NCBI RefSeq assembly: GCF_000165425.1
Contig: NW_001799045.1
Coordinates: forward strand, 1-64,000
DNA: 64,000 nt
Origin: Paramecium tetraurelia
Lineage: Eukaryota > Ciliophora > Oligohymenophorea > Peniculida > Parameciidae
Direction: 5' to 3'
Below, piece by piece: positions 47,178 through 59,155 of this stretch (position 1 is the stretch's first letter; every line of letters starts with the position of its first letter). The translations under genes and the position numbers were made by a program. The notes beneath the pieces are model-generated. The model did not search any database. It worked only from the letters and a program-made list of their open reading frames with translations, and was not told the origin of the DNA.

Positions 47178-48749
47178 ATGAATGTGAGGCCAAAATTTGG
47201 AAGGTCAACTCCACCTAGTCATACTTCATCAAATCCACATTCTTAAATTACTTAGGTAAGTGAAGAAAATGATAATTTAGCCAGTTAATTAAGACATGTA
47301 ACAAAATCAAATGCAAATACCTCAGAACTGTGGATCCTATCCAAGTATTCCAATGCCTCCACCTGCCAATCCTCATTTAATTAGTCCATAGTATTAAGTT
47401 TAAAATTCCTAACATTAACCATATATTCCAGAATAAAATTATACTTATCAATAGAATCCATACAATCATTATTAGCAACCTATCTCTAGAGAAACTGCAG
47501 TGTTTGGATAAGTTCAGAATTAATAGGGGTACAATAATGGCCCAGATATCTACAAATCCGCAGATATATATCATTAGAGCCATAAACATTATCATTATAA
47601 AGAACCTTTATAAGTGGAAAGCGTAATCCTTCCTACTAGTGATGTTATTTAATAATCAAAGGAGTACTAATACTCTTCAGTCATTTTGAAAACATGTGAA
47701 CTTTCAAATACATAGAATTCATAAATATTAGAGAACTTTAAAATAATTTCTAATTCTTAGATCAAAGATATGGATATAAGCTCAAAAACTCACAATATGA
47801 TTACAATATAAGATAAGTCTAATGAGTTTCAAATTTAACCTTTTGATGAAAATTTGAAAAAGGAGAAATAGAAAAATAAATAATTGGTAATTATTGTTGT
47901 TTACCTTAGATTAACTCGAATCTCCTTATAATTTAAAACAAAAATACAAATATACCTAATTTTGAGTGTCTAGAAAGGCTATGTTAAATGCATCAAAAGC
48001 CAATAGAAAAGATCTGTGCTGAAAAGGAGTGCAAAGAATTAAATGAATTATTGTTGTGTTAAGAATGTGCTAGAGAACACAAAGGCCACAATCTATTCGA
48101 CATTCCAGAGGCATTATTTTTAATACTAAAAAGTTAATAAAACCTAGAAAAGGATGATTAATTGATATAAGTTATTTAACAAAAAGCTTAGGAATAATTT
48201 AAACATCTAAAATCAAACATAACTTGGTAATTAAGTCAAATTGAAGAACAATTACATGATGGATTTAATAATTTTAAGAATTACCTTTTGGAGAAAAAGA
48301 ACTCCTATCAAAAAGCCTTTGAGGATCTTCAACTAGGAGGTTTAAGCAAGATGGTTGAATAAGCAAATTTGCTTTTTGATTAAGGCTTATTCTAGGAAGT
48401 CAATTTAAATTAAAATGAATAGGAATACCTTAAATTATCAGATGAATTAAATAAGGTAAAATAATCAATGAAAAAGTTCTTATAATTTGTTGAAGATGAT
48501 AATTAAGAGTATACATAAATCAAACTCAATAATGTAGATATATAGATTGAGAGTTAAAAAATAGACGATCTTAATTAGCTCTATTATTAAATCAAAATAG
48601 ATTCTTTAAATTAGAAATTTACAAATATTCTAGATTAGGAACTGCTATTATTGTAAAATAATAAAGCAATAAGATTGAAAGAAAATTATTCGAAAATTAA
48701 TCTGAAGTAATAATAGAACATTTAAATTGTTTCATATCAACAGATTTGA
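47178..48749 (+). CDS. B-box-type zinc finger protein with coiled coil (507 aa)
   Basis: The N-terminal half is Pro/Gln/Tyr/His-rich and disordered (SYPSIPMPPPANPHL). At about residue 245 comes a single B-box-like zinc motif: CQMHQKPIEKIC, then C-x10-CQECAREHKGH, followed by a long coiled coil, as in TRIM-like proteins but without a RING. B-box proteins mediate protein-protein contacts. Introns 47256-47280 and 47887-47909, both GTA...TAG, give an exact 508 codons. Function not predictable beyond a scaffold. Confidence 0.8.
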
Positions 48750-49262
48750 TTATCAAATATATATCAAATTAAAAATCAAATTTACGACTTTAATATATAA
48801 TATATCATTTTCTCAATAGAGGCGGAAACTGAATTCATTATTGTAATTTCTTAAAAATGGATTAAAATAAATTGAAGGAAATAAAGTCTAGATCAATTTT
48901 TGGTGGTGTTTTTAGAATAAATTTAATCGGAGTATATGATTATATGCATCTAAGATATATTAATTATATTTTCATAATTCGAATATATGATAATTTCAAT
49001 AGCATAATATGATAATATCCTCTTTTACATATATTTAACCCAGATTTTATCTATCTCACCCAATTTAAGACTTTATTTTATAAAATTTGCTTATCAATTA
49101 AAATTATTAGACAACATAGTTAGTTTTCAACCTTCATTCTTTCATTCCTTATGGAGAACCAAAGTTATAATATTTTCTTATTGATAATTAGCTGTTTTGT
49201 TATGAATAAGAATAATTATATAAAATTTTAGGAAAAATACTAGGTTCTTAATAAATTAAATA
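48750..49262. other. Intergenic, no gene seen
   Basis: 513 bp, AT-rich, no convincing reading frame or RNA. Confidence 0.4.
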
Positions 49263-51851
49263 ATGAAAGTTAATGCTATTGTTAACCAATTAAAAAATAT
49301 AAAAACTAAAAATAAATCATTAAATGGAGTAAGTTATATAGAAAAACATTTAAGCTTATTCGCGAGATGATTGCAGATTTAGACAAACCAGAAGTGAGCA
49401 AGGAAATACTTGAAAATCACACTATAAAACTCATCAACAATACTAAGGAACAAGATTTGAAGGTCATTCTTTAATTGTTGATCTAAATACAGCATTTAAA
49501 TAAGTTAAATAACTTAGATGAGCATATTATAATGTAAGAAAATTTATATAGATTGAAAATAGATTGATAGAAAGAAACTAAAAACAGCATAGCTATCATG
49601 CGTAAATCATTTAGTTATTGCATACACTTAAGGAAAACGTTTCTATATAAAATTTACCATACACATATAGGTTCCTAAGAATATGTTATAGAATAAAGTA
49701 ATTATCAAATAATAAAATAATTATTGTGAACACATAAGTGTTGAATGATGAAGTGCTTACTCAGATTGGGTAATCATGCAAAGGTTATTTGATGAATAAG
49801 TAAGAGTCAGAAAAAAATATATTGGCCATATTAAATTTTTTTATGAGAATAGCAGATGGTTCTTTAGACACTGATTTCGATGATGCTTACGCTCTTAAGG
49901 CATTGAGTTTGATTTTAGAGGAGTTCTAAAAGCTGAAGATATTGTTGGACATCAAAATAGCAGAAGTAATTAATTCTAACTTAAGTGCTTTGCTAAAGAG
50001 TAATCTCAATAAAACAACATAATCAATACAGAAATGTAATCAATTTATACTAATATAGTGTAAAGTATTTTCAAGTTGATAGAGATCCTATTGTTGGGGA
50101 ACAGCTGTTACTTTTTTGATTTTCTCGATACACTCAAGAAACACTTATTTAGCGAGTGTCATTCTATATAAAAATAGCTTTCTTACTAGACAATAGTGAA
50201 TTGCACAGATGCTTTCATTGAATATCTGGGGAATGATAAGTATAAAAATGAGTTTGTAGCATTCTACACTGAAATAACAAAGCAGACATAGATAGAGAAC
50301 ATCAATATCCCCCACAAATTGAAGCAGATACATGAAGTGGTTGGACATTTCATTTAATTAGAGAATATTTATTAGGAATACTCTGATAATAAATAGATTC
50401 TGAAGTTTATTGCAGAATTCAATTTAAGATTATCATAATAGATGCAGAAACCTCAGTTGTTATTATAAAAATAAATTAAAAAGTGTATGAAGAATCTACT
50501 AAGTAAGATAGAGTTTGAATAAATTAACCAAACTTATTACAATTACATATAAGTTATGGATACTGATGTGAGGAACTCAATGATAATTCATTTGATTGAA
50601 CAGAATCAGATTGCTTTTGTGACGTAGCTCTTATATCAAATGAATGATATATCCACGAGCACTTGGCAAAAGTATATTCAATACTATTTGAAGATAAAGG
50701 AGTCTAATGAATAAACAGAATAGCTTATGAAACAGTTGTTATTGAATGAGAAATTGTTGCAAATTGAGGTTCTTCTCTTTAGTCTGTTCTCCTGCAAATG
50801 CTATTAACTTATCATCTAATTATGTAATATTCATTATAATGCATTGTAATTTGATTTGGTATTGTAGTTCCTGTATCAAGAACTTATGAATGATATTGAG
50901 TAGCAACACACTGTTGAATTAATATGTTCGTTAATCATTTTGATATAGGAAAGATCAAATCACTTCTAATTCGATTATATGTTGAAGATGATACAACTGA
51001 AGAATCACAATGAATTGCTGCTGCATTATCTCTAAACAATATCAAACAAGGTGGGAATGGATCAATTGTTAAGTCTATTAACTTAATGTCTACCTTCTCA
51101 ATTAATCTCAACAATCCTGTACGATTGTGTTTAGACAAAGGAGATTGATGAATCAGATTTGGACTTAATCCTATACATTCTATAGAAATAGGATGTTATT
51201 GATGATCACTTTATAGCTCATTTAATGGACATGATCGCAAACAAAGAGGAATATGCTGTTACTCTCTTCAATATCATATCATAAAAGAAGGTTCCAGTGA
51301 AATTAATATTTTATATTGGACAATAAATTTAGAATTAGAAGTATTACAATAAAGACACAAACCAACAATTGCTATTCAACCATTAGGTGGACATAAACTA
51401 TTTGTATGAGTTATGCCAATTCACATACGGTGCTGGACAAATAGATGCCAATTTCATAGAGAGTTAATTGCCGTACTTTGAAAAGTTGATAGAAACTCAA
51501 CAGAATGAATTACTGGAGGAGGTTACCAGGGTAATTAAGTTCTATCTCCAGAACTTCCCAACTTAATAATGCTTGATTAAGTTGATTTCAAAATACGAGT
51601 ATCTATACAATCATGGGAATTCAAATCTCACCTAGACATTGATTCAAATAGTACCTGATTTGAAGATAATTTTGAGTCTTTTGGAGAAGGATGACTAATA
51701 ATTTTAATAATTCGAAAACAAATTGGATAATCTACACGAGTATGCTGAATTTGCAGAATATATGGAGAAGCATTAAATAGCTTTGAATTCTAATACTGAA
51801 AGTATTGAACAAAGACCTAAGATTTAACTCTCTGAATTAGAGTAACAATGA
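49263..51851 (+). CDS. Alpha-solenoid protein of unknown family (836 aa)
   Basis: The whole product is alternating amphipathic helices, Leu/Ile-rich, without coiled-coil heptads (for example LLDIKIAEVINSNLSALLKS, VTQLLYQMNDISTSTWQKY, LISTILYDCVQTKEIDESD), typical of ARM/HEAT-like solenoids. Codon use is richer in TTG and AAG than in its neighbours. Three introns: 49329-49354 (ends AAG), 49534-49562 and 50036-50058 (TAG). The stop is 25 bp before the next start on the same strand. I do not recognise the family. Confidence 0.75.
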
Positions 51852-51876
51852 TATTTGAAAAAATATTTATTTATTA

Positions 51877-54690
51877 ATGTCATATAAAATTTCATTAGTA
51901 GGTTTGGAGGGTAGTGGAAAGACCACATTAGCTAAGGTGTTGAATGATCAGCATCAAATAAACAATATACCTTTGGAAGTCAATGAAGATATGCCAAATT
52001 CAGATGTGATGATCTTCTGTTTGGATGGAAGCAACATGCAACAGTTGCATCATAGTAAAGCAGCATTAGAGTAAATAAATGGCAAGGAATAATTAATTAT
52101 CTTGCAAACAAAAGCAGACATTCAGACTATTGAAGAGGGAGAATTGAGAAATTTCTTGGGTGTTGGGGAGGTGCCAATCCTACCAATTTCTGCCATAAAT
52201 GGAGATGGATTACCTTAATTACTCACTTTGTTAAGTTAATAGGTATAACCAACACAATAGAACTTTTCAGCAGAACCAAGAGTAGTACCTAGTAGAGGAA
52301 AATATAGAATAAACGAATAAAATCAAATATCAAAGCCGATGCAGACTTTTCAAAATTTAATGAAGGATCACGTATGTATGTATAAAAATTGTAGAAAATC
52401 AAGTAACGTACTCCTATGGAATAAGAATAGGAATATATACGTTTGGAGAAAGAGCGTATTAAAGTAGAGAATATGTCAGCTTAATTGAATAATTTTAAAA
52501 GGAAACTAAAAAAAGAAGGTAATTTCTTATCTTATCCTAAGACACTTATGATATTAAAGCAACAGCCAATCCAAGAATACAAGTCAATTTGGAATTCTTT
52601 TTAACAGACACTCTAGCTCAATGTGAATAATAAAAAAATACTCTTTCCACTCAAACTGATAAATTGTAAAAGAAACCTGAGGATCCTCCTTTCATTCCCA
52701 AGAAAACAGGAATAGATGCTGCCACTTAAGTAGAGGATTATGAACTATTCGATTTTGATAGAGAAGTGACTCCAATTCTGAATGTTATTTGCACAAAGAC
52801 TTTAGAATAAGCCTGTTTAGAAATAGAATAAGAAGAGGAATTCCTGGCTATGTATAGATTTAAGGAGGCATTCGAGAAGAGAAGAGTTAATGATAAAACT
52901 AAATAGCAAGTCACAGTGGAGAGAGAAAAACAATTGATTGATTAAAAGACTGAGGTGTTGAAAAAGTACTCCTAGAAATAGGAGAGAATGCAAAAGGTCA
53001 TCTTCAAAGCCTAGGCTCATGCAATAGCCAAAGAATATTTGAAACCCTTGTAAGGATAGATAATGCAACAAGTAATCTCAAGTGGATTTTATCCCAATGA
53101 ATTCATGAATCAATTATAAACAATGTTCATGGACTATTTAGTTGGGAAGACTCAAGAAGAAGTCATAAAACTGGTTGATCTTAATAATTCAATGAAAACA
53201 GCATTTAATGTTACTAATTTCGAAAAAATTCCAAAAGTCAGAAAGCCATACGATTAGTAAATACAAAAGAAAAAGGATAGGTAGGCATTGAGAATGATCA
53301 ATTACTCAAACTAAAGAGCAATTCGTATCTTCTATTAGGACTTGGTTCCTCTTTAGAGTGTTGTTTCAATGACATTGCCTAAATTCTTGGATGGGTCTTT
53401 TGATGAGTGGAAGAGGACTTACGATCAGAGAGTGGCTGAATTGGAATAGAAGGCTGAGAATAATGAAATAAATGAGGAAGACTTTGCAAATCAAAAAAGA
53501 GCTGAATATCCTGATTTGTAGGAAGGATACTTTGGAGCATCAGTGAATAATTTTACTAGATTCGCATTTTCAATGGCCCATGATTAATATTACTTAACGA
53601 GTGATAAACGATTACAAATAGTTGCATATGTGTTAAGGAAAGATGGAACATATGAGATTGTAAATCAAGAATCCAAAAATTATGGAAAAGTATTTAAATG
53701 GAAAAAATTTAGATTACCAATTAAATAAACTGATGATGAGGCATTGTTATTAAGGTTGCAAGAATTGGATTCCGAAATCATCGCAATAGTTTTTGGATTG
53801 CTATTGCCAAATTTATAAAATAACATCAAGGCTTTGGAATGGGTGTAAAATGCTAGATTTGGTTTGTATGATGCATAATATTGTATTCCGTTTGCTCAAA
53901 CCAATGTAAATAAGGCATTTAAATTAGAAGAACTTGTGAAATAAGTTGACGATCCAGAATTAGCTGAAGCACCTTAAACTGTGTTTATGAGTTGTTTCAC
54001 ATTGATGAAGCGATTCAAATAATTTGGCGGTTGGTACATAGAAAATACTCAAGCTGCCACTAAAGGCATGCTAGATTAAGAAATCGAACCCTTTTATGAG
54101 AAGCTTTCACAATTTCTGATTGAGATGAATGAGTTTACACTCGAGAGAGACAGAGATTTCATTTAAACTATTCAAGACAAAGAGAAAGAAAGAGACACCA
54201 TCTTAACCAATCAAGAATTATAAATGAGTAAATTATTTCCTTTAATTTATAGTAATTACTAAATCAAAAATTCCCCAATAAAAAAAAATGCCCACAGAAC
54301 CCAATGTTACTGATTCTGCTCTGCCCTCAGCGAGACCACTTGAAGAACCGTCCGATTACACTAAAACTTAATTCAATTCCATGATCATCGAACCAATAAT
54401 ACTGGATATGAGTGATTCCTTTGAAACTGTGGAATCCTAATTGATTAACCATCTTACTAATGTTGCTTAAAGGTTAGTGAACAGTTGTACATGGGGATTT
54501 GAGTTGAAGGCCAGAGGCAATTCATTCCTCAGAGTGAAATAATTAATTAGAGTAATTATAATAGCGATATAATTAGATAAGGAGTGTTGGTGAAATGACG
54601 ATTGTAAGAAAGCCAGAACCTCCTAAGGAAGAAGTTCCAGTGCAACAGGAGGAGAACAAGGACAATGATGATAATGATAATGATTCCTGA
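51877..54690 (+). CDS. GTPase-like domain fused to radial spoke protein 3 (905 aa)
   Basis: Residues 1-125 form a short P-loop GTPase-like domain: G1 GLEGSGKTT, a core strand DVMIFCLDGS, G4-like QTKAD and G5 ISAINGDG, but the DxxG switch region is missing and the gap between G1 and that strand is too short. From residue 129 it reads NFSAEPRVVPSRGKYR, like the RSP3 N-terminus of Chlamydomonas, and near 263 the RSP3 core GIDAATQVEDYELFDFD, then the amphipathic AKAP-type helix (AIAKEYLKPLQGQIMQQV). RSP3 dimerises and anchors radial spokes to axonemal doublets. The frame is continuous between the parts and no Met precedes the RSP3 motif. Residues after about 520 form an extra domain I do not recognise. 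Introns: 52372-52394, 52519-52541 (AAG), 54228-54252, 54552-54576. Confidence 0.75.
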
Positions 54691-54706
54691 AATGATTTAA
54701 TATTAA

Positions 54707-55057
54707 ATGAATTATTATGAATTATTAGGGGTGGATGACAAATGTTCTGCTGAAATTATTCGGAAAGCCTTTCTCAATAAGATTCGCTTTTGCCATCCCG
54801 ATAAAAATGGGGATGCCAAAGAAGCTTAATCTCTAATTGAAGCCTACAAAGTACTCATGAATTGTAGGGAAGAATATGATTAATCATTGAGATCCCAATT
54901 CAAATACTGTTTTGACACTATGACGGTGAAATGCAATTATGTTGAGTATGAATGTGAGCAGTGTGGAGAAGAGAACCAGATTGAATTAAATAGTTAAACA
55001 AATGTGATTGTTGAATGTCGAAGTTGTAATTTGAAGTTACAAATATTCCAATAGTGA
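54707..55057 (+). CDS. DPH4-type J-domain/CSL zinc finger protein (116 aa)
   Basis: Intronless. The first 70 residues are a J domain (NYYELLGVDDKC) with an intact HPD in CHPDKNG and a helix IEAYKVLMNCREEYD. The C-terminus has the CSL-zinc pattern YECEQCG ... VECRSCNLKLQIF. This pair of domains defines DPH4 (DNAJC24), which helps the first step of diphthamide synthesis on elongation factor 2 as an iron-binding co-chaperone. The gene starts 16 bp after the RSP3 fusion stop. Confidence 0.82.
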
Positions 55058-55135
55058 ACCATATTAGAGGAATTTGTGAAATTTACAATCAGTGTTCCTA
55101 TTTCATTTACTTTAACAAATAATTTATTTATTTTT

Positions 55136-57021
55136 ATGGATAAATTCGAGAAGCGTCTAAATCAAGTTAATATGATCACGCCCAAAGGTACTCTAAACTA
55201 GCAATCCACGTTCAAACAAAATGATCATGCCAAGAGTTATGCCTCTCTCAATGAATTCAATAGAATTGGAGAGTAATTTGATAGTGAGGCTGTCAATTTG
55301 AGATCCTAAGTTCAAATCTTGGAAGGCAAGTTGTAATTTTACGAAAGGGAATTCTAAATCAAAGTAAATTTACTTGCAAAATACATTCTAGTAATCTTCC
55401 TTGGAAAAGCGAATTCAACAATTGATATCTACATCATCTTAGCTCACTCAATAAAATACCTAATTAAAATTGTAATACTAAGCTTTATTAAATGAATATC
55501 AAATTCAACAAGACAAGATGGCTCACTCAGACAAAGGCCAAAAGGAATATGAAGAGAAAGTGAGATCCCAATTAGATAATTATAATAAATATTAATCTGA
55601 AAAAGAACAATTAATACAATACGCAAACAAGTGCAGAGAGAGATCAAAACAAAGGAAACTCAAAATTAAAGAAATAACCACAACCAATTCTCAACTGATT
55701 GACTAAATCCAATAATTAGAATAAGAGTTAGAATAGGCAAATCATGAAAAACAATAGATATACGAATAGTGTTAACAATAAATCATGATTCTCACTGAAT
55801 AAAATGAAGATTGGCAAATGAAATACGAGTCCATCGTTCAAAACTTTAAGAATCATCTTGCAGACTAGAATGATAGCCAACAAGAAGAGTAACTATTAGC
55901 CAGTCACACAATACTGGATCAAAGAGAAGCCTAGACAGTTTAATAGCAATTAGAAAACTTTAGCATCTTATAAAAAGATCTAAATACTCTCTTAAGCTAA
56001 ATCAAAAATACTAGTGTGACCAATCCTTCATCCTTTGAAATGCAATAAGTGATAGAATTTGCGGAAATCTTCAATAGGATGGCTGAAAAAATCTATGAAT
56101 TACAATAAAAGAAATCAATGCTTAAGGAGTAACTTAAAGTAAGAGTGTGATAGATTATTGTATTAGGATCTCCAATAAACGTAATTATAAACTCAAATGC
56201 TGTCAAATAAATCTATTTCCAATAATTAAAGTCCAAATATGATGGACGATAGAACCAAATTACTCTTTGAATAAAGAATATTAGAATTAGAAGAGTATAT
56301 ATGTTTTTTAATTAGGTATTATTAGAAAGAGAGATAACAAGAAAAAAATAAGCCTGCTTAAAGAGGAAGAAATTAGGATCGCAAACTCAAGTAGATAATT
56401 TCAATACTTACTTAATTCTTAGAAGAATTTTTGGAATAATAAAACCATCTAAAAACACTGAATTATTAGATTAATGATATGCAATTTGAGTATAATGATA
56501 AAAAATGCAATCGCTCCTTTAAGAAGGCTTCATGGGCAATAATTGCTATTTATAGAATTAAAACAATTCAGAATTAATAATATTATCAATAAGTAGTATA
56601 ATTTAATCAACTAAGAATTGAAATGCCTATTGTTAATTCACTCAATTAATTGCTTGAACTAGTGTCGGGATAGTAATAATTAATTGATACATTGTAAAAA
56701 TAAATGGATCGAAGGGGATCGGATGTATTTTAAGAATAAGACATTCAATCCATAGTTGATTAGGAATTAAAACAATAATTAAAGAGTGTATAGATAGAGT
56801 TGGATATGAATAACAAAAAGATGTTTGAGTATAAATTGTAATCGGAGAAATAAATTGAAGAGAGAGATCGTATAATTAATGAATTGGAATAATAATTAAG
56901 GGATTTTCCTAATGATTATAATTAACAGCTTCTGGAACATTTAGAAGAACAAACTAATCGTGTTAAAAGCATTGAAAATGAATTTAATGTGTTAAATGAA
57001 CTTGTTAATTCATTAATCTGA
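55136..57021 (+). CDS. Coiled-coil protein (about 609 aa)
   Basis: Nearly entirely heptad-rich, Gln/Glu/Lys/Leu, with a non-helical N-terminal 60 residues. Introns 55364-55391 and 56139-56166 (28 nt each, GTA...TAG) are needed. A 21-nt GTATAT...TTAG segment at 56295-56315 is a multiple of three and interrupts the coiled coil with hydrophobic residues (YICFLIR), so it is probably also an intron (602 aa). Convergent with the next gene; stops 22 bp apart. Family not recognised. Confidence 0.75.
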
Positions 57022-57043
57022 TATTGATATATATTAACTATTA

Positions 57044-58087
57044 TCATCTCTTGTCTAAAGAACTGATCTTCTAAAATATGCACTCTATATTTTGATGGAC
57101 TCTGGTAACAATCTTACTCATTCTCTAGGTTAAAATGTGGATTTATTATGAATAATTGAAGTATTTCTGATTCTATTCTATAATTTCATTGATCACTTGA
57201 AATTTATGTTCAATTTTCTTAATTTCAAATAAATATTTTCTCTTTGAAGCAGCCAATTAATATTTTAAAGAGATTAATTTTTCTTCTAGATATAAGCTTT
57301 CCCTTTGAGTTTGCTGTGGGTCTAATGTTGAGATTGATTCCCTTTATTACTCGAAATAATCCAATTCATATAACAATCTAAAAGTATTTTCATTCTCGTA
57401 ATGATCTAATTCTTCAATGATGGTCTCCTATTCCAAAAGATTAATGACGAAGAGTTTATCGTCCGGACTGACATTCATAGCCTGGATCTTTTAGGTGACT
57501 TTATTCTTCTTAGTGTTGTTCATAATATATTCAAGGTCGCATCTTAATCCATTGAGTTCCTGGAATATGTTTATAAGTAATTACTTTGTAAATATTTTTG
57601 TATTCTAATTACACTTCGCTTCTAAAATTATTCAATTCTTCAGTAACAAATTATTCTAATCTCTAGATATCTTGGGTATCTGAAAACATTCTGAATTGCT
57701 ATTCGACTCTTCCTTGACTCTTCTTCTACAATTCCTGTAATTGACTATCCAAGTAGTTCATCTTCAATGTCAAATCATTCAACTGTTTTTCGTATGGCTT
57801 GTTTTGGCTATTGCTTTTGAAATCACTGAAACTTGTGTTGGTTGATGTTTCTCTTGATTTGTCTCTGATCTTTTCTAGTTCCTCTTGTTTTTTTAGTAGT
57901 ATTTTTAATTGTTATTCAAGTTTTTAGACATGAGGGATTTCATTGACAATGGGCATCAAGGCATCATGTTACATGCAAACTCTATTCAAATTAGCTTAAA
58001 TTAATCGACGAAATTACTTTCCAAAAGGTTCAATCGGCTGTCAACAGATATATTTTCTTTTTGTTTAATGCTCTTTTTGTTCGACAT
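57044..58087 (-). CDS. Coiled-coil protein (331 aa)
   Basis: Helical protein with a Ser/Thr-rich break near residue 90 (ETSTNTSFSDFKSNSQNK) between two coiled-coil segments; the C-terminal part contains NVSPDDKLFVINLLEQE. Two introns are required: 57995-58017, which ends AAG, and 57560-57584, which ends CAG; no alternative TAG acceptor gives the frame. Spliced length is exactly 332 codons with the stop. Unknown family. Confidence 0.75.
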
Positions 58088-58529
58088 AAAGTGTTGATCT
58101 TTTTATTTTAAATATTTATATTCGTTAAAAACAATAAAACTTTATTTCTCATTTAATTAAATAATTTATGAAGACAATCAAACTAAAATTTAATGACTCT
58201 CAAAGTGTAATTATTGAATTAATAAAAATATAACAATAACGTATTGTAAGGAGTGGGAAATATCTTTGGCTCATATGATTAATTTAAGAATCAACTCCTA
58301 TAAATGAAAAGAGATTTTAGGAATAGTTTTGTTTCTAAAAATGGGTGTAAAATAAACATTTAAATAATAATAAAATAAGTAGGGTTTAGAATTAAATATA
58401 GATAAAAGGGCATAATAATAATATTCTTTAATTAATATTATTATGAATAAGAATATTATTTATTGATTAAATACAAGGGAATGAATTGAAAAGATATGAA
58501 AAAATTACAAATTAGATAAAAATAAAGAA
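58088..58529. other. Intergenic, no gene seen
   Basis: 442 bp of AT-rich DNA, with short AT palindromes (for example around 58420-58460) but no gene. Confidence 0.4.
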
Positions 58530-59045
58530 TCAATTGTCTGGTTTTGGTATGCTGGAGTGGTTATTGAGTTCTGATTCTTGTTGATCTTGATTTTCGACTC
58601 TTCGTTTTTTATTATATTGATTGATATAGCAATTCTAACAGAGTCCACCTTGAAGATTGAGATGATAATTACATGCATATAATTTTTTGTGTGAACATAG
58701 CCAAGGCTGTTTGTTTCTGCCTAAACGATGATAACAATTGTTGCACATTCCCTTGGCATAATGTTCTTTGTCTGGATGGCCACAAGTGTTGGTTTTTTTG
58801 CTTCTAGGAGATATTTAAACAACATACATTTTCTTGTTAATAGCTTTAGGTTGCTCTTGCTATTGGGGAAGAGTCTACATTTACATTCCGAGAGGTTTGG
58901 AATCGGCCATGTGTCTTTGTAGTAGTTCCTATTACGTCATTTAATAGATGGGAGGAAGGAGTGGGTCATTCTCTTCAAGTTTGATCTGTGGGTTGAGGAG
59001 ATTAAGAGTAGTTTGTTATCGATCAGCACTAAGATTGAAACGCAT
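58530..59045 (-). CDS. Small Cys/His zinc-binding protein (171 aa)
   Basis: Single exon. A disordered Gln/Pro-rich N-terminus is followed by two copies of a zinc-type pattern: CGHPDKEHYAKGMCNNCYHRLG, spaced C-x2-H ... YA-x-G-x-C-x2-CY, then LCSHKKLYACNYHL and GLCQNCYINQY. The 'HYAKG-x-C-x-NCY' motif is known from uncharacterised plant and protist proteins, often next to DNA-binding domains, but no such domain is here. The tail is basic (NKKRR), consistent with a nuclear protein. Function unknown. Its start is 110 bp from that of the divergent kinesin gene. Confidence 0.72.
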
Positions 59046-59155
59046 GACTAAAATTAAAAATGCAGATCCTTACATTGCAAAGTTTGTAGAAGTGGATGAA
59101 AGAAATTCATTTTTGTGTATAATTATTAATTAATATATTTTAAATTTTAACGATC

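Noticed and set aside
54288-54690. A separate 125-aa gene starting at 54288
   Set aside because: A 25-nt GTA...TAG intron at 54228-54252 brings the RSP3-fusion frame straight into it. A separate gene is not fully excluded.
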